From contig OX155972.1 in the NCBI GenBank assembly GCA_944548615.1, forward strand, positions 7,835,719 through 7,899,718: 64,000 nucleotides of DNA, given 5' to 3'. The number at the start of each line of letters is the position of its first letter. Within the stretch, counting starts at the first letter, position 1. A model generated the notes under the pieces. The model was given only the letters and a program-made list of their open reading frames with translations. It was not told the origin of the DNA and made no database searches. This DNA comes from Micropterix aruncella (lineage: Eukaryota > Arthropoda > Insecta > Lepidoptera > Micropterigidae). Position numbers and translations under genes: made by a program. Positions 60,626 to 64,000 of this stretch are shown here, piece after piece.

Positions 60626-61208
60626 CTAGCTGACCCGGCGAATTTCGTACCACCTAACGGTCAATGAATGTCGTGTTACAGATTAGCTGAACTTAATTTA
60701 TGATTTTACGGAATTAATACAATGAATACAAAATAAATATTAAGTTCACTACTTTATTAAGATAATAACACAAAAAGGAATATAAAAGTACAAAAATTAA
60801 GTTTATCAATCGCGTGTCAGCAAGACATGATTGAATTATACTATTTGCATATCGTGCAGCATGGGATGCACTTGGTTTAATTCTCTTCATTGAAACGCCT
60901 TGTGATATACGACATTTTATGTTTTTTTTTTATCAGGCGCAAGAACAAATAAAGCGGATGATTTGCCGACAAGTTAACATGCCACGTACAACTGACCATG
61001 AGAAAAACACGGATTTACAATTTGTATGGGAAAATGTTTTTCTTTTATTTAAGTTTTTCGTTAATTTTCCAATTTTCGTTTTTAATATTTATTCTGCTAT
61101 TCGTGACTGAGACAAATACAATAAATCAAAAACCATGAAAATCGGTCAAGTCGTTCTCGAGTTATACTAAGTGTTCGAAAAAACCCGACTTTGTTTTTTA
61201 TATATAGA
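60626..61208 (-). mobile_element. Helitron, family A, copy 3
   Basis: Minus strand: TC-start TCTATATATAAAAAACAAAG, 3' hairpin and GTCAGCTAG before T. It retains the helicase C-terminal remnant around 60940-61020 with one stop. It lacks the insertions seen in copy 2: single TTAA sites at 60757-60760 and 61082-61085 correspond to the points where B and D entered. Confidence 0.8.
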
Positions 61209-61254
61209 TAGATTATAGTAGGTATAATAGAGAATTTAAAAAAAAAAAAAAAAA

Positions 61255-61655
61255 ACTCCATTTTTTTAATAAGTGCAGCAGCCATGTCATTCTGATACTT
61301 CGAACGGGTTGTCGTAATTGAAAGCATATACAATGTTTCGTGTCTGTGCCGTTGACCGTTGAGGAGTCCCCTTCTCGGGAGCCAACCCTGGGTGCAGCAG
61401 CCATATCATGGTTAAACTTAGAACGGGCTATCATAACTGAATGCGTATACAAAATTTCGTGTATGTGCTGTTGACCGCTGAGGAGTCCCCTCGTCGCCAG
61501 GATGTAGAATCAGGTAATGCTTACAATGAAAAAATGCATTGTCATTGGAATTGAACCAAAATTATAATATTTGAGGAGTTTCCATAATTCCTCATAGATC
61601 CTATCATCAAAACAGCATTTTAATAAAAATTGGACCAATCTGTAAGTATATTCTA
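61255..61655. repeat. Family K repeat, copy 2 (left part)
   Basis: Matches 56040-56300 (TGTTGACCG, GAGGAGTCCCCT) and contains an internal partial duplication at 61321-61390 and 61430-61500. The right part resumes at about 62428-62525 after a LINE insertion. Confidence 0.5.
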
Positions 61656-61659
61656 TCGA

Positions 61660-62428
61660 TAATCACGTTCAATCTATTGTTTCTAAAGCTTCCAAAGCTT
61701 TAGGTTTTGTTATGAGGAGTGCAGCTTGCTTTCACCGTGCTAAAACATTCAAGATCCTTTACTGCACTTTTGTCAGAAGCATCTTGGAATATGCATCTCA
61801 GGTATGGAACCCTTGTTATGACAAATATATAAACAGAATCGAGCGCATTCAAATGAAGTTCATGAAATATCTCTGCTTCCGTCTGAAAATCCCATACAGC
61901 TCATCTAACTATTTCAATTTATGCAAGAAATTTCATATCCTCCCCTTGATTAAGCGGCGTGAAACCGCGGACTTAACCTTTTTGCTAAAAATTACCTCCA
62001 ATAATATTAACTGTCCTGACTTACTAAATAAAATTAATCTCCGTGTTCCTTCCAAACTCAATAGATTTAACCCTGCTCTTCATGTTCCTCATGCTGGTAC
62101 CAACTATAGGCAAAATGCATTTCTGTGGCGAACAAGTGACAATTTCAATGACATGATTAAACGCTTTGACTTTGATCTATTCTGTACGAGTGTTAACTCA
62201 GCTAGGCAGCGGCTGAACAGTGAATTTTTTAGCATTAATTGTTGAATAATTTTTGATGCATTCTTAATCGATAGCTTTAATTGAAAGATCACATATGTTT
62301 CTACAACGTTATTTAAACGTGAAAACCTTTAATTGGCTCTCTGCTACGTTACTCCGGCATTGTTAAATTATAATTAGCTGTTGGTTTTCCTGAAAATAAA
62401 TAAATAAATAAATAAATAAATAAAAAAA
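61660..62428 (+). mobile_element. Jockey-like LINE 3' end inserted in family K
   Basis: The plus-strand frame 61712-62245 is 177 codons: FKILYCTFVRSILEYASQVW, then IERIQMKFMKYLCFR and a C-terminal SARQRLNSEF. This is the thumb and C-terminal region after the reverse transcriptase. The tail is (AAAT)n at 62394-62425. 5'-truncated. Confidence 0.75.
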
Positions 62429-62589
62429 GAATTTTCCAAATCGGTTCATAAATGGAGTTCTGAGGTAACAAACAATAAAAAATATACAACCGATAACCTA
62501 CTCCTTTTTAGAAGTGGGTTGAAAATAAGTCATGATGAACGGTTAACGCCTACCTCCGTTGTCTTTGGAAACCGAACGGGGCTTTGCGG

Positions 62590-62825
62590 CTTGGCCCTGA
62601 TGGCCTGTGTTTTTTTTGTTTGTCGGCCCAACCATGGCTGAACTACTACGTGGTAGCCTCCTCGAAGAGGGAAATACCCTGGAAGGTCTCAGTGAACTCT
62701 GCCTGCAGCTGTATCCTGCACTTTGTAGACAGTTGTGATCCGCAGTGCGCCGGAAAATGCCATTGGGCGGCTCTGGGCGGTTGTGAAGTCTATACAGCCA
62801 ACCAATTGCGGGGGAAGTCTGAAAA
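62590..62825. repeat. Family F-like fragment, copy 7
   Basis: Degenerate: GGCCCAACCATGGCTGAACT and AGCCTCCTCGAAGAGGG recall the first part of family F. Confidence 0.35.
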
Positions 62826-62829
62826 CGTA

Positions 62830-63400
62830 TGAAAAGTCTAGTACAAATTAAATAAATACCATGATCTAGCAAATGCCGTAACCCGGAACGGCTTCACTGT
62901 TAGGTTCACGTCACGGTCACGGTGCTCCTCATTGCGGAAGATGGCTCTTTTTGTAAAATTACCCTTTCCATGGGAATCAAATATCTCAAAGACCACGAGT
63001 ACAAATTAAATGCTATAACAAAAGGCTTTACTGATCACCTTCACGCGGTGGAAGTTGGCGCTCGTGGCCTGCCAGCTAAATCTCTATTTCACCTATTTAA
63101 AGATCTTGCAATGGTCTTTCCAGAAAAATAATCAACTCTTTCCTAGAAAAATTATCTAAAACCGCGATTTGCGCATCTCAAATTCTATGTCTTCGAAGGG
63201 GGAGTGAATGGGTGGTAAGGTGAGCACTCACATGTGGCAAGATAGCTGTCCTAAACCTACCACAGACGGTCGTTATTTTGGAATCCACTGCTCACCCCCA
63301 GAAGTGTAAAAAATAGTATTATGATGGGCCCGACTCTGGTTGGTGAATTCCATGGCAGCTCCGTATGTATTATATTTTATTTATCCTATGACCACTAGAG
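62830..63400 (+). pseudogene. LINE family G C-terminus and 3' UTR
   Basis: The plus-strand frame 62922-63131 has AEDGSFCKITLSMGIKYLKD, HLHAVEVGARGLPAKSLFHL and a stop at 63129. It is nearly the same protein as the minus-strand frame 6447-6232. The following 3' region includes ATGATGGGCCCGACTCTGG. Confidence 0.6.
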
Positions 63401-63404
63401 ATGT

Positions 63405-64000
63405 CAACTACAACGGGCGAACGCGTCACCTCAGGAAGTTTTAACGGTATTAGATCGTCCTGTCTCCCGTGAGGCGCAGAAGACTTGGGACGACACCAGT
63501 CCACTGTAAGCTACGCCACTCTCCCGAAACATTTATTATTATTGACAAATCAATTATAAGCCTCAGGTGTCAAATTAAATGGCCATAAGCTTGTATTTTT
63601 GGCCATAAGCTTGTATTATTGGCCATAAGCTTGTATTATTGGTCATAGTTTGTATTTTATTGCTTTAAGGTTTCCATCCAATAAATCTACTTGAATTTGA
63701 ATTTGAATAATAAGGCTACACAGTGTAATCAGCAACTAAAGCTGTCAACTACAACGGGCGAACCCATCACCTCAAGAAGTTTTAACAATATCAGATTGTT
63801 CTGTCTCACGTGAGGTGAGCGCAAAAGACTTGAGACAAAAAACAGTCCACTGTCTAGTTACGCAACCTGCCCGTCAGAGACCAATGCCTTACGGTGAGGC
63901 GTCGGAAAGGGTAACCAGCGGACAGCCTCGCCCCCTGACTACCACTTTGGAAGGATATCTCTGTCTGGAATTAACCTTCAGGATGCCCCCTGCCTCCTGA
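63405..64000 (-). repeat. Family F repeat, copy 8 (runs off the window)
   Basis: In reverse orientation: CAACTACAACGGGCGAAC occurs at 63407 and again at 63749, so two copies of the 3' end are present, one with the longer body up to GGACAGCCTCGCCCCCTGAC. A short tandem repeat, GGCCATAAGCTTGTATT, lies between them at 63581-63640. Confidence 0.55.

Noticed and set aside
1..64000. CRISPR array, operon or bacterial gene cluster
   Set aside because: Base composition, split exons, poly(A) signals and retroelements all point to an animal genome; no regularly spaced repeats were seen.

Overview
The window is AT-rich, intron-rich animal DNA packed with transposable elements. It is an insect and most likely a lepidopteran. 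I infer this from the mix of Helitrons ending in CTAG, BEL/Pao, many short Jockey/CR1-like LINE tails and numerous TTAA-flanked miniature elements, together with a patatin-like phospholipase gene split into small exons. The species cannot be read from the sequence. No rRNA gene, functional tRNA gene, CRISPR array or operon is visible.

One complete host gene can be assembled. It is on the minus strand, from a start codon at 32321 to a stop codon at 5106. Ten exons with matching phases and canonical GT/AG junctions encode a 591-residue calcium-independent phospholipase A2 of the PNPLA8 (iPLA2-gamma) type. Exons make up about 1.8 kb of a 27 kb gene; the rest is intron largely filled by transposons. 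Two orphan 3'-terminal exons on the plus strand (46447-46688 and 57420-57716) probably belong to other host genes that I cannot name. A candidate 5' exon with a TATA box lies on the minus strand at 34925-35086.

Layout. 1-5 kb: miniature elements, LINE tails and a Helitron. 5.1-32.3 kb: the phospholipase gene, whose introns hold Helitrons, TTAA elements (families B, C, D, E), a hAT fragment, a tRNA-derived SINE, a long-armed fold-back element and at least ten LINE 3' fragments. 32.6-32.85 kb: a Harbinger-type miniature element just upstream of the gene. 34-36.2 kb: a LINE tail and a GC-rich repeat (family F). 36.5-44.2 kb: a hAT element with a perfect 8-bp target duplication, itself split by a 7.1 kb BEL/Pao retrotransposon with nearly identical LTRs. 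44.9-64 kb: more family F copies, a mariner-like and a hAT miniature element, a decayed Harbinger transposon, LINE fragments and further Helitrons.

The most informative structure is a transposon stack at 10094-12517. A Helitron was hit twice at TTAA sites, once by element B and once by element D, and B was hit in turn by element C. A related Helitron at 60626 keeps both sites empty, so the order of events can be read directly. I found no evidence for a new enzymatic or defence system.
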